Source: Proteobacteria bacterium TMED61 | GTDB taxonomy: Bacteria; Pseudomonadota; Gammaproteobacteria; Arenicellales; UBA868 | Assembly (NCBI GenBank): GCA_002171735.1 | Contig: NHDO01000008.1 | Location: 1-35,195 of the forward strand | Reading direction: 5' to 3' | Length of the DNA: 35,195 bases | Part shown: positions 17,483-26,885 of the stretch, in pieces | How positions within the stretch are numbered: the stretch's first letter is position 1 | Layout: every line of letters starts with the position of its first letter | Program-made: the position numbers and the translations under genes | The notes under the pieces: generated by a model | Told to the model about the DNA's origin: nothing | Seen by the model: the letters and a program-made list of their open reading frames with translations, nothing else | The model's database searches: none

Positions 17483-19558
17483 TCAGAGCCGATCAATAAC
17501 GGATTGTTCGCGCTTAAAGGGCACGCTGTCGGGATCCGGCCAGTTGTCCATCTCCCGGGCGGCGCGGTGGCCGTCATAGACTGCGGCCGCGATGGTATTG
17601 GGCGCCATACAGTCGCCGATGCGCAAAAGCCCGAAGGGCAGTTCATCTATTTGTTCCTGCGCCTCTCCAGCTAGCGAAAAGTAAAGGCTGCTCATAGGCG
17701 CACGCAAAGTCACCATTACCAGCCCGGGCGCCTCGATCGAAAGCGCTCGGTCCGTCGTGTTGCAGGCAAAACTCACTGAGTCCGAAGCGACACCGCTAAG
17801 AGTATGTTTTGCGATCAACGTCACACCACGATCGAGTAAAGCCTTTTCGATGCGGTGCTGTTCCATGGTGTTCTGTGTCCAACAGGACACTTCGGGACCC
17901 GGCGTCACCAGGGTTACCGCCTTGCCGCTGTCGGCCAACAGTTGTGCAATCACCCCACCCATATAGTAATGGTCATCGTCGTAGACCAGAACGGCATCGG
18001 CACTCGGCAACTGTCCCGCCATGATGTCATCCGGGGTGAAGCACTGTGCGTGATCCGCGATTCCCGGGATTGGTGCGTGCGTTGCCCGACCCAGGCCATC
18101 AGCCCGCCAGCTGGACCCGGTTGCAATCAGCACCTGGTCGGCACCGAACTCCAGAACAGTTTCCCGATCCATCTCACTACCCGGAAAGAAACTCACGTTG
18201 GTGAGTTTTGCGATCTGTCCAAGGCGGTAATCACTGACCCGTTTATAACTCGAAAGCCCGGGCAGCCCGGACTCAAGTGCCGCCCGGCCGCCGCCATCAC
18301 CGCTGTCGGCGAGAGCCACTTCATATCCGCGCTGGCCCAGACTCATTGCCGCTTCAAGCCCTGCCGGCCCCGCGCCCACCACCAGCACCTTTTTGCTTTC
18401 CCCGCGTTGCTCGATGATCTCCGGATGCCAGCCCCGGCGCCATTCTTCACCCATGGTGGGATTTTGAGTACAGCGGATCGGTGACTGCGTCCAGTCGCCG
18501 CTCACACAGATGTTGCAGCCGATACATTCGCGGATATCTTCAATGCGACCTTCCTCAATCTTGCGGGGCAGAAAGGGGTCGGCAATGGAGGGGCGCGCGG
18601 CCCCGATCATATCCAGAATGCCGCGTTTGATCTGAGAGACCATGGCGTCAGCCGAAGTAAACCGTCCGACACCGACCACAGGCTTGCTGGTCACTTGTTT
18701 TACGAACGCCACGTAGGATTCCTGATCACCCTCTTCACCGAAGCGTGCGGTCACTGAGTCGTTGGCCCAGTCACTGACGTTGACATCCCACAGGTCGGGC
18801 AATTCGGCGAGCATCTCGACCACTTCCCGACCCTCCGCACCACTGGCAATGCCCTCGTCCCCCAGCATTTCGTCAACCGCAAAGCGGATCGCTACCCCAC
18901 AGCGGTCACCAACCGCTTCCTTGGTATCTTCCAGCAGTTCCCGAGTCAGACGCACCCGGTTCTCCAATGAACCGCCGTATTCATCGGTTCGCCGATTATG
19001 CCGGCGGCTGATGAAGTGCATCGGCAGGGAGAGGTCATGACCTGCGTAAACATAGACAATGTCGAAACCTGCGTCGCGGGCACGGATAGCCGCCTGGCGA
19101 TGCCAGCGCCTGACATCAGCAATATCCCGGCGGGTCATGGCACAGGCCTGCACCGGATCAAAACTGTTAACCCCAATGTCAGAGACACCCATTACCGGTA
19201 ACCGTGAGTAGCGGTTGGAAACGTTATGGCCGCTGTGCACCAGTTCGACTGCGGCCAGCGCGCCATACTCGTGTACCCGCTCGGTCATCAGTGCCAGGCG
19301 GTCCTGGTCTCCCTGATCCCACAGCCTTGCCTCCCGGTAGGGCATCACATCAGTCGAGGCATGGATATCACACTCCTCTGTTGCCACCACCGCCCAGCCA
19401 CCCTCAGCTTTCATCGCACGCATGCCCGCCACGCTGTTGGGCATGGTATGACCCATCCCGTTGCAATGAGGTACCTGGTAGAAACGGTTTCGTGCGGTGA
19501 CCGGCCCGATAGCCACGGGCTCGAACAGCACGTCATAGCGTGGATCACGAGTCATCAA
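17483..19558 (-). CDS. TMADH/DgcA-type FMN + [4Fe-4S] oxidoreductase (putative N-demethylase)
   Basis: ARNRFYQVPHCNGMGHTMP, AGFDIVYVYAGHDLSLPMHF, RRTDEYGGSLENRVRL, CIGCNICVSGDWTQSPIRCTQNPTMGEEWRRGWHPE, then VLVVGAGPAGLEAAMSLGQRGYEV. Confidence 0.9.
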   Translation of the reverse strand: MMTRDPRYDVLFEPVAIGPVTARNRFYQVPHCNGMGHTMPNSVAGMRAMKAEGGWAVVATEECDIHASTDVMPYREARLWDQGDQDRLALMTERVHEYGALAAVELVHSGHNVSNRYSRLPVMGVSDIGVNSFDPVQACAMTRRDIADVRRWHRQAAIRARDAGFDIVYVYAGHDLSLPMHFISRRHNRRTDEYGGSLENRVRLTRELLEDTKEAVGDRCGVAIRFAVDEMLGDEGIASGAEGREVVEMLAELPDLWDVNVSDWANDSVTARFGEEGDQESYVAFVKQVTSKPVVGVGRFTSADAMVSQIKRGILDMIGAARPSIADPFLPRKIEEGRIEDIRECIGCNICVSGDWTQSPIRCTQNPTMGEEWRRGWHPEIIEQRGESKKVLVVGAGPAGLEAAMSLGQRGYEVALADSGDGGGRAALESGLPGLSSYKRVSDYRLGQIAKLTNVSFFPGSEMDRETVLEFGADQVLIATGSSWRADGLGRATHAPIPGIADHAQCFTPDDIMAGQLPSADAVLVYDDDHYYMGGVIAQLLADSGKAVTLVTPGPEVSCWTQNTMEQHRIEKALLDRGVTLIAKHTLSGVASDSVSFACNTTDRALSIEAPGLVMVTLRAPMSSLYFSLAGEAQEQIDELPFGLLRIGDCMAPNTIAAAVYDGHRAAREMDNWPDPDSVPFKREQSVIDRL

Positions 19559-19600
19559 TCTCTCCTTTGCTCTTTTATCTGTTGTCGTCCGGGCAGGCTG

Positions 19601-21379
19601 TTAGCGTACCCGGTACTCGCTTTTCTTCAGCACGCCCCGCCAGCAGCGCGGGCGAGTGGTCAATGCTTTTTCAATCCGTCGCGCGGCACGCACAAAAACC
19701 CGAGCCAGAATAAAAGCGCGAAGCTTGAGTCCATTGTAGGAAAAAATCGAAAAGTAGATCGGCTGGTAACGCCAAAAAGCGTAAGGATCCTTGCCCGCAA
19801 GGCCTGGCCCATGAAAAGAACGCAACGCACTCAGGGTGTCGAAATCCACCTTGGCATCGCGCGTCGCTGATTCAAAGTGCAAAAGCCGGATGCCGGGGGC
19901 GGTGATACAGCGCATACCCCGGGCACGGGCGCGCAGACAGAAATCCACATCCTGGAAACTGTTGGGAAAGGCTTCAGAAAATCCGTCCAGAGTCTCAAAA
20001 GTCGACCGGCGGCAACATAAGAAGGCGCCGCTGATCGAAGTGGTCTCGTGGTCTGCGAGGTAGCGATGCATCGTGTCACCAACATTGCCAGCATTGGGGT
20101 CGGGTGCATAGTGCACTGCCGAGTCACGTCCAACATTGTCGCCACAGGACTGGACCGTCCGGTCAGCGTTTTGCAGCATGCCACCCACACAGGCAACGTC
20201 ATCTTCCTCAAGCAGCGACGCAACATCGCTGATCCAGCCTGGAGTCTGCATGTCGGTATCGTCATTAAGGAATACCAACATATCCCCCTGCGCCATCTGT
20301 GCACCAAGATTACATTTGCGCGCAAAATCAAAGCCCGGCTGATCACAGGCCACGACCCCATCAAAACCGAACCGGTCGATCAGGGACTTCGCCTCACTAG
20401 CGTCGTCCTCGTGGTTCAGCACCAGCACAATCTCTACGCTGGCATGTGCGTCCTGTAGGCCGACAGCGGATGGTACTGACTCACGCAGAGCATGCAAACA
20501 GTGCTCCAGCAGGATCAGTTCGGTTCCATTCACAACCTTCCGGGTACCGAGGCGGCAGGGGATCACGATTGAGACCGCGGCCAAACGCGCCGGCTGTAGA
20601 CGTGAGCGGTACACCCCGATCGGCTCCGGTTCGCTATCAGGATGCCGACGCAACTGAACCGGTTCGACAGATACCTCCTGACCACGACGGGCGAAGTGCT
20701 CACGCAATGCCTGCTGACTATGGTCTATCGTCTGCGAAGACAACTGCTCGCCTGAGCGTGACTGTGTCTGATTCAGAATCCGCCAGTGATAGGCGATGGT
20801 CTCGGCGTGGACCGGCTCGGCCTGTTCACTCATGCGAAGCGCGAGGTCGTGATCCTGGCTGCCCTCAAAACCTTCGCGGTATCCGCCAACCTTGTCGAAA
20901 AGATCACGCGAGAAGACCTGCAGGTGATTGATATACATCAGGGACCGAAGCAGTTGCGGACTCCAATCGGGTTTGTACATACGACGGATCAGAAACCCGT
21001 TGGCATCGACCTGAATCTCGTCGGAGTAAACCCACGACGCGTGGTGATAACTCAAACAGCGCAGCGTCTGTGAAAAGCCCTGGCTCACCACCACATCATC
21101 GTGATCAACCGGCGCCAGTAAATCGCCCGACGCTTCCGCGGCGGCAAGATTAAGCGCATGTGACACCCCCGCATTTGCACTGGCGTGAACAAGCTTCAGG
21201 TTGGCAAGTCCGGCTAATTTACAGCGATCTAAAAAATCAAGAGTTTGTGCATTGTCGGACGCATCATCCACCATCACCACCTGGTGATGATCGGCAGCAG
21301 CTTTCAGCGCACTGTTGACGCACAGCGTTAAGACCGCCGGGTCGGTGTTGTAAACGGGGATTAGAAACGAAACCTGCAT
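19601..21379 (-). CDS. Glycosyltransferase with two GT2-type domains
   Basis: Domain 1: VSFLIPVYNTDPAVLTLCVNSAL...APVDHDDVV; domain 2: VSIVIPCRLGTRK...FARKCNLGAQMAQGDMLVFLNDDTDMQTPGWISDV...SFQDVDFCLRARARGMR. Confidence 0.9.
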   Translation of the reverse strand: MQVSFLIPVYNTDPAVLTLCVNSALKAAADHHQVVMVDDASDNAQTLDFLDRCKLAGLANLKLVHASANAGVSHALNLAAAEASGDLLAPVDHDDVVVSQGFSQTLRCLSYHHASWVYSDEIQVDANGFLIRRMYKPDWSPQLLRSLMYINHLQVFSRDLFDKVGGYREGFEGSQDHDLALRMSEQAEPVHAETIAYHWRILNQTQSRSGEQLSSQTIDHSQQALREHFARRGQEVSVEPVQLRRHPDSEPEPIGVYRSRLQPARLAAVSIVIPCRLGTRKVVNGTELILLEHCLHALRESVPSAVGLQDAHASVEIVLVLNHEDDASEAKSLIDRFGFDGVVACDQPGFDFARKCNLGAQMAQGDMLVFLNDDTDMQTPGWISDVASLLEEDDVACVGGMLQNADRTVQSCGDNVGRDSAVHYAPDPNAGNVGDTMHRYLADHETTSISGAFLCCRRSTFETLDGFSEAFPNSFQDVDFCLRARARGMRCITAPGIRLLHFESATRDAKVDFDTLSALRSFHGPGLAGKDPYAFWRYQPIYFSIFSYNGLKLRAFILARVFVRAARRIEKALTTRPRCWRGVLKKSEYRVR

Positions 21380-21465
21380 GGACGCAAAGATGATTGTTTG
21401 GTAAACCCTGCCGGGCGGATGCGTTCGGCGATGCTATTCGACTGCGCTATTTTGCGGGGATTGCA

Positions 21466-22431
21466 CTAAGGCAGCAAATCCTGATCCAACCGGCCAGTCT
21501 TTCCCGCTAGCCCATCACGTATCCCACGGCACATCATGGCAAAATTTTTAAGACGCTGGCCGGCGAAAAATGCAAAGACGAAGAACATCTTAGCCAGACG
21601 CAGCATATCAGTATGCTTCCAGCGCCGGCTTGGATAGTCGCGCTGCCATAAGAGCAGGCTGTTGCGGTACACGTAATAATAGCGGAAAGGCTGATGCACC
21701 GGGAGATAGCGCCATCGGCCAAGCCATACACGCACGGTTCGATCCCCAAGGCCATGATCCATCAGCGCATCGCACACGCCGAATGACTGCCAGCCTTCAG
21801 CGCCCGCCCGCAAAAACCACTCGGTGTCCAGATGATCGATAAAAAGCTCTTCATCCATCAGGCCCACAGACTCGAGCGCTTCGCGAGAAAAAAGCGTGCC
21901 GGAAGAAATCAGCATATCGGCGCGAATCAATTCGCCCGCATGTCCAGCGGGACAGAAACACCGCCGGAAATGCAGCCGGCCGAACTGCACGAAATAAGAA
22001 GGATGACCCTGGTCTGTTCCGAGATACCGGGCTCCGACCGCGGCGGTACGCACACCCCGTTCGCGCTGCTGCAAGAGCGCCTGGCGAAGTGCCACCACCA
22101 TGTTCTCACTCGGCAGGCTATCCTGATCCAGCAGCAGTACCGCATCGGCGCCTTCAGCCAGCGCCCGACGCAGGCCCTCGTTATGCGCCCACCCCAAACC
22201 CCGGTTTTCACCCACCCCGCAGAATTGGGCGAAAGAAAATTGGGAAACGAGTTGCGCAACCTTCGCTGCATTGGCGGAACCGTTGTCAATCACTAGCAGC
22301 GCATCGATCTGACCAGCAAGCCGAACAAACTGGGCCTCGAGCGTTTGCAAGTCGGGTTCATAGGTCGTGACCACAGCGGTCACTGCCCCAGGAACGTATT
22401 GACTGTTATCCATAATACCCAGGATCTGCAT
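21466..22431 (-). CDS. GT2 glycosyltransferase, rhamnosyltransferase-like
   Basis: TAVVTTYEPDLQTLEAQFVRLAGQIDALLVIDNGSANAAKV, ENRGLGWAHNEGLRRALAEGADAVLLLDQDSLP, MDEELFIDHLDTEWFLRAGAEGW. Confidence 0.88.
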   Translation of the reverse strand: MQILGIMDNSQYVPGAVTAVVTTYEPDLQTLEAQFVRLAGQIDALLVIDNGSANAAKVAQLVSQFSFAQFCGVGENRGLGWAHNEGLRRALAEGADAVLLLDQDSLPSENMVVALRQALLQQRERGVRTAAVGARYLGTDQGHPSYFVQFGRLHFRRCFCPAGHAGELIRADMLISSGTLFSREALESVGLMDEELFIDHLDTEWFLRAGAEGWQSFGVCDALMDHGLGDRTVRVWLGRWRYLPVHQPFRYYYVYRNSLLLWQRDYPSRRWKHTDMLRLAKMFFVFAFFAGQRLKNFAMMCRGIRDGLAGKTGRLDQDLLP

Positions 22432-22464
22432 TTAACCCAGAGGCTACCCGACCGTGACTGTTAC

Positions 22465-22507
22465 AGCCGACGCGATCGGCTAACCGACCCGGTATCACAA
22501 TGATACC
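22465..22507. promoter_or_regulatory. Two adjacent inverted repeats in a divergent promoter region (candidate operators)
   Basis: AGCCGA-cgcga-TCGGCT (22465-22481) and GGTATCA-caa-TGATACC (22491-22507), both perfect, between divergent genes starting at 22431 (-) and 22565 (+). Confidence 0.45.
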
Positions 22508-22564
22508 TGCCGACACCAGGTTGTTTGCGCCAGAATATCCCGACACCCCTGAAAAGCCGTCACC

Positions 22565-23440
22565 ATGACCTCTACTCTCTTCTCGCAGCGAAACCGCGGC
22601 ATTACACTGATGATCGGTGCGATGTTGGTTGTGCCCTTCATGGATGCGCTGGCCAAACTGCTCAGCAGCCATTATCCGGTGCTGCAACTCGTGTGGGCCC
22701 GGTTTTTCTTTCATTTTCTGCTGGTGCTGCCGATTGCGCTTTGGCGCTACCGGGGTGCCGTGCTGGCCGCGCCCGCACCGATGATGCAGGTCGGGCGTGG
22801 GCTTTTCCTGATGGGCGCCACAATCTGCTTCTTTGCCGCGATTCGCACCATCCCGCTCGCGGACGCCATTGCGCTTATCTTTTTTGATGCTGTCATTATC
22901 GTCATCCTGTCGGGAGTGCTGCTGAACGAAAAGGTGCCTCCCGGACGGTTGGTCGCCTCGGTGGCCGGCCTTGGTGGTGTACTGCTGATCGTCCAGCCGG
23001 GGTTCGGCAACTTCCAGTGGGCCAGCCTATTGGCATTAGCCGCCGCTTTTTTCTTTGCGTTGTACTTTCTCTCAACCCGGCATCTCAGCGGCAATACACC
23101 GCCGCTCGTCATGCTGGCCTGGCAAGGGGTGGGGGGATTTGTTGTGATGAGCGCGGTGGTTCCTTTGGTTTGGGTGACGCCTTCTCCCGCCGATTTTGCC
23201 ATGATGGTAGCACTGGGCTTGATCGGTGCCAGCGGTCACCTGCTGCTCATCCGGGCCTTTCAATACGCCGAGGCCTCTTTGCTGGCACCTTTTCTTTATA
23301 CCGAGATTATCATGCAGGTTCTGCTCGGTTACTGGCTGTTCGGGGACCTCCCCAACCGGTGGGCGATCGCCGGTATTGTGCTCATCATTGGTGTGGGCGT
23401 GTACCTGTCCCTCAGTCCAGGCAAGAAAAAGAACTCCTGA
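22565..23440 (+). CDS. EamA/DMT-superfamily transporter
   Basis: 291 aa, ten-TM-like hydrophobic pattern; PFMDALAKLLSSHYPVLQLVWARFFFHFLLVLPIAL, ADAIALIFFDAVIIVILSGVLLNEKV, second repeat ending LLGYWLFGDLPNRWAIAGIVLIIGVGVYL. Confidence 0.9.
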   Translation: MTSTLFSQRNRGITLMIGAMLVVPFMDALAKLLSSHYPVLQLVWARFFFHFLLVLPIALWRYRGAVLAAPAPMMQVGRGLFLMGATICFFAAIRTIPLADAIALIFFDAVIIVILSGVLLNEKVPPGRLVASVAGLGGVLLIVQPGFGNFQWASLLALAAAFFFALYFLSTRHLSGNTPPLVMLAWQGVGGFVVMSAVVPLVWVTPSPADFAMMVALGLIGASGHLLLIRAFQYAEASLLAPFLYTEIIMQVLLGYWLFGDLPNRWAIAGIVLIIGVGVYLSLSPGKKKNS

Positions 23441-23448
23441 TCGACAGC

Positions 23449-24180
23449 TCAGGGGCTCGCCATTGGTACAGACAGATAAAGGCCGAACTCAGACGCCAGA
23501 TCACAACTTACTCGCGCATGGACCCTGCCCTGCCGGTCGAGGAAGCGCTGGCGGTCTGCGATCGGAAAGATACCGTCGTGCCAGACACCGGGGTGGATGT
23601 ACAAACCCCGGCTACCATCACACCAAAACGCGATCACCTGCTGCGGTGTGAGGTCATCCCCCGGTAACGCCACCGGCACCACGAAGGGATTGTTGTCTTT
23701 GGGAAAAAACAGCTGACCCCCGTCCGGATGGTAATTAAGGTGCCACAACACAACCCGTTCGCGTTGAGTTGATGCTGTATCGGTACTTGCTGCGGCAGGA
23801 TCAGTGGTCGTCCAGCCGAGTACATAGTGTCCCGACACCGCCTCGTTGCGCCCGAAGAGAACATCACCCTGCCACTCGCCATGGAAAATTCCCTCTACCC
23901 AGCCGGCCTCGTCTCCAGTGTCCTCATCGACCTGCCGCCAACCCGTCGCCGGCCAGCGGACGATCTCAATGTCAATGTCATCGGGATCCTCCACCAGGCA
24001 GCCGTAACCGCGGACACTGTCATCAGTCGCGACGACCAGGGGCACCTCGTGCAGCGGCAGAGCCGGCTTGTCTGCCGGATCAAAAAGATACTGAGGAGCC
24101 TTTGCCGTCACGGGATCAGCGCCTGCGGCCGCGCCGGTGCCAGCGGCCGCCGGTGCGGGCGGGCGCGAAGAGCCGCACAT
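23449..24180 (-). CDS. AllA-like (ureidoglycolate lyase-type, cupin-fold) protein
   Basis: LFGRNEAVSGHYVLGW...LFFPKDNNPFVVPVALPGDDLTPQQVIAFWCDGSRGLYIHPGVWHDGIFPI resembles the AllA family pattern. GTG at 24111 (VTAKAPQYLFDP) is a plausible alternative start avoiding overlap with the rhomboid gene. Confidence 0.55.
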   Translation of the reverse strand: MCGSSRPPAPAAAGTGAAAGADPVTAKAPQYLFDPADKPALPLHEVPLVVATDDSVRGYGCLVEDPDDIDIEIVRWPATGWRQVDEDTGDEAGWVEGIFHGEWQGDVLFGRNEAVSGHYVLGWTTTDPAAASTDTASTQRERVVLWHLNYHPDGGQLFFPKDNNPFVVPVALPGDDLTPQQVIAFWCDGSRGLYIHPGVWHDGIFPIADRQRFLDRQGRVHARVSCDLASEFGLYLSVPMASP

Positions 24181-24838
24181 GCGGATATTTGAATAAAGGA
24201 ATCAACGCCATCCCCGCCACGAACCCACCGATGTGGGCAAACCATGCTACCCCAGGACCATCGCCGGCAGCCAGCGAACTGAAAATCTGTATAGCGAACC
24301 ATATTCCCAATACGATACCGGCTCTGAGTGACATGGTGTGGATATAAAAACCGAGCGGGATAGCCACCAGCACCCGGGCATGGGGAAAGAGCAACAAGTA
24401 AGCGCCCAGTACACCCGAGATTGCACCACTCGCCCCGATCATCGGGATGGTCGACCCGGGGTCGGGAAGCGCCTGGGCAAACACCGCGGCCACGCCGCAG
24501 ACAAGGTAAAAGACGATGAAGCGGCCGTGTCCCATGACGTCTTCAATGTTGTTGCCAAAGATCCACAGGTACAACAAGTTGCCGCCCAGATGCATGAATC
24601 CGCCGTGCAGGAACATCGACGTAAATGGCGTCAGCATCGGATCCACCCACTCAAGCTCCGAGACCAGTTGCGCGTGATCAAGAATGACCGCCGGGATTAC
24701 GCCGAGCGCATAGATGGCGGCTTCCTGCTGTGGCCCCAATGACAACTGCCAGAGAAAGGCCATGACGCAAAGGCCAATCAGCGCAATCGTCACGACCGGC
24801 GTGATGCGAGTGGGATTATCGTCGTGTAGAGGAATCAT
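24116..24838 (-). CDS. Rhomboid-family intramembrane serine protease
   Basis: MIPLHDDNPTRITPVVTIALIGLCVMAFLWQ, NLLYLWIFGNNIEDVMGHGRF, catalytic GASGAISGVLGAYLLLFPHARV and WFAHIGGFVAGM. Start moved to ATG 24838. Confidence 0.93.
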   Translation of the reverse strand: MIPLHDDNPTRITPVVTIALIGLCVMAFLWQLSLGPQQEAAIYALGVIPAVILDHAQLVSELEWVDPMLTPFTSMFLHGGFMHLGGNLLYLWIFGNNIEDVMGHGRFIVFYLVCGVAAVFAQALPDPGSTIPMIGASGAISGVLGAYLLLFPHARVLVAIPLGFYIHTMSLRAGIVLGIWFAIQIFSSLAAGDGPGVAWFAHIGGFVAGMALIPLFKYPHVRLFAPARTGGRWHRRGRRR

Positions 24839-24906
24839 TGGACTGACGTAAAGACGGCAATATTGTAATCGGCGACACACGTTTCAGAAACACGGCCGGC
24901 CAGCAT

Positions 24907-25122
24907 CTAAATCCAACCGACCCAGTCTGCCGTTAGATAGCCGAAACTTAACACCGCCAACCCGCCACCCCAAAACACCATCCAGCGCTGGCGCAACCGC
25001 TTTGCAAAAAACGCTAGCAAAATTCCAACCAGTAGCCCATACAGCGTGGTCAGCAGCATCATGTCGTCGGTGACGGTCGGAGCGCCTGCCTGCTCACCGA
25101 TGCGGTATCTTGTCAGGGACAA
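24907..25122 (-). CDS. Small hypothetical membrane protein (about two TM segments)
   Basis: 71 aa; MMLLTTLYGLLVGILLAFFAKRLRQRWMVFWGGGLAVLSFGYLTADWVGWI; start overlaps the end of recD by 10 nt. Confidence 0.55.
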   Translation of the reverse strand: MSLTRYRIGEQAGAPTVTDDMMLLTTLYGLLVGILLAFFAKRLRQRWMVFWGGGLAVLSFGYLTADWVGWI

Positions 25123-26885
25123 AGCGCCATACTCCTTTGCAGACGGTCGGCAAGACCGGTTGGCCGCCTGGCACTGCGTGCCATTGCAGCGGCCAGCACT
25201 TCCCGGCTACCCCAGATCTCGAGCGATTGCTCAGCGCGGGTGACCCCGGTGTAAACGAGTTCACGAGACAGTATCGGCGACACGTTTTCGGGCAGGATCA
25301 GCGTGATCGCAGGCGCCTGTGAGCCCTGCGCCTTGTGGACAGTAAAGGCAAAGGCCGGCGCATGTTCCGGTAACCGGCCGAGGCTAATCGCCCGGATCTC
25401 GCCCTGGGTATCCTGAAAGACCGCCTGCAGACGGCCCGGCGTCTCGCGATCCGGCACAACGATGCCGACGTCTCCGTTGTAGAGCCCGAGCACCGGATCG
25501 TTGCGCATCACCATCAGCGGCATACCGGGAAGGATCTGGCCATCTGATGACGCTCTCGCTGAGCCGCGCAGACTGCTCTGGATGCGCCCATTGATATCAC
25601 TCACTCCTCGCGGTCCACGCCGATGGGCGCAGAGCACCATCATCTCATCACGCTTGGCAAAAAGGGTTTCGGTATCCGCGCCGTCCAACACCATTCTCTG
25701 AAGTTCGGCAAACATCGGGGTCACGCGTTCCATTAGCAGAGTATCAAGTCCAGCGGTATCCGACACGGCAATGAGTTGCAACGCCGCATGATCCGGGTTT
25801 TCGAGGAGCGTCGTCGTCTGGGCGACCTGTGCGTCTTTTACGGCACTTGCCAGAGCGCCGAGAGCGCTTTCCGTCGGAAAGCGCCAATTGTGCTTGAGCG
25901 TCACAAGACAGTGCGGCAGCGCGCCGTGATCGGCAGCACAGCAGATGTCGCCAAGAACGGCACCCGCCTCCACTGACGACAACTGATTCCGATCACCCAG
26001 AAGTATAAGACGCGCATCGTCAGGTACAGCATCAAAAAGGCTCGTCATCAACGAAAGATCGACCATTGATGCCTCGTCGAGAATCAAAAGGTCGCAGGGC
26101 AGAGGGCGCGTTGCATCGTAACGGAGACGCTGTCCGGGCCGCGAGCCCAACAACCGATGCACCGTCGTCGCCTGGGGCACCCGCTGCAGATCTTCCGGGA
26201 GCATATCCGCCGCGCCCGCAAGCACCTCACGCAGACGGGCTGCGGCCTTGCCTGTTGGGGCGCACAGCAGAATCCGCTCGGGACGCGCCAATGCCAACCG
26301 GTGCACAAGCGCCAGGATGCGCACAACGGTCGCCGTTTTGCCGGTGCCCGGTCCCCCGCTGATCACCAGCAACTGCTGATCTACCGCCTGCGCTGCCGCT
26401 GCGCGCTGATCTGCCGACCCCGGATCATCAGAAAACAATGCATCGAGGGCATCGTTCAACTGGCTCTGATCGACTGTATCGCTGATATGCCCGGCGCGCC
26501 GAGTGATCAGGTCAGCCAATCGGCGCTCGAGTTCGTGGTAGCGGTAAAGATACAGGTGCCCGTCATCTGTCAGGACAAGAGGTCTTGTCCGGTCGCCGTC
26601 GCTGACCAGAGCACCATCCCGAAGCGCCTGCCGCCAGGGTTCAAGCTCCGGCCCTGCCAGCGCTCCGTCGTCTTCACCTTCAAAAGCGGGACCACCGGCC
26701 ACGCTGGCAAGATCAACGCAGACATCGCCCGACAGCGCACGTTCGCTCGCAAGCGCACCCGCGAGCACAACAGACGGATGTGCCTTAGGGTCCAGTCGAT
26801 CCAGCAGGCCGGCAAAGTGCAGCGCCATTTCCGACACATTGCCGGCGCGGCGCGCCCTTTGCAGCGCAGTGATGACGTCGCTCAC
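25113..26885 (-). CDS. recD: Exodeoxyribonuclease V subunit alpha
   Basis: 590 aa SF1 helicase: ISGGPGTGKTATVVRIL Walker A, LLILDEASMVDLSLM Walker B, LLGDRNQLSSVEAGAVLGDIC, FAFTVHKAQGSQ; directly follows recB. Confidence 0.95.
   Translation of the reverse strand: MSDVITALQRARRAGNVSEMALHFAGLLDRLDPKAHPSVVLAGALASERALSGDVCVDLASVAGGPAFEGEDDGALAGPELEPWRQALRDGALVSDGDRTRPLVLTDDGHLYLYRYHELERRLADLITRRAGHISDTVDQSQLNDALDALFSDDPGSADQRAAAAQAVDQQLLVISGGPGTGKTATVVRILALVHRLALARPERILLCAPTGKAAARLREVLAGAADMLPEDLQRVPQATTVHRLLGSRPGQRLRYDATRPLPCDLLILDEASMVDLSLMTSLFDAVPDDARLILLGDRNQLSSVEAGAVLGDICCAADHGALPHCLVTLKHNWRFPTESALGALASAVKDAQVAQTTTLLENPDHAALQLIAVSDTAGLDTLLMERVTPMFAELQRMVLDGADTETLFAKRDEMMVLCAHRRGPRGVSDINGRIQSSLRGSARASSDGQILPGMPLMVMRNDPVLGLYNGDVGIVVPDRETPGRLQAVFQDTQGEIRAISLGRLPEHAPAFAFTVHKAQGSQAPAITLILPENVSPILSRELVYTGVTRAEQSLEIWGSREVLAAAMARSARRPTGLADRLQRSMALCP

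Noticed and set aside
17855-18484. 209-aa ORF antisense to the TMADH/DgcA-like gene
   Set aside because: No family features and fully covered by a confident CDS on the other strand.
19601-22431. Possible O-antigen or capsule cluster from the two GT2 genes
   Set aside because: Only two glycosyltransferases are present, with no flippase, polymerase or sugar-nucleotide genes, so a polysaccharide locus is not supported within the window.
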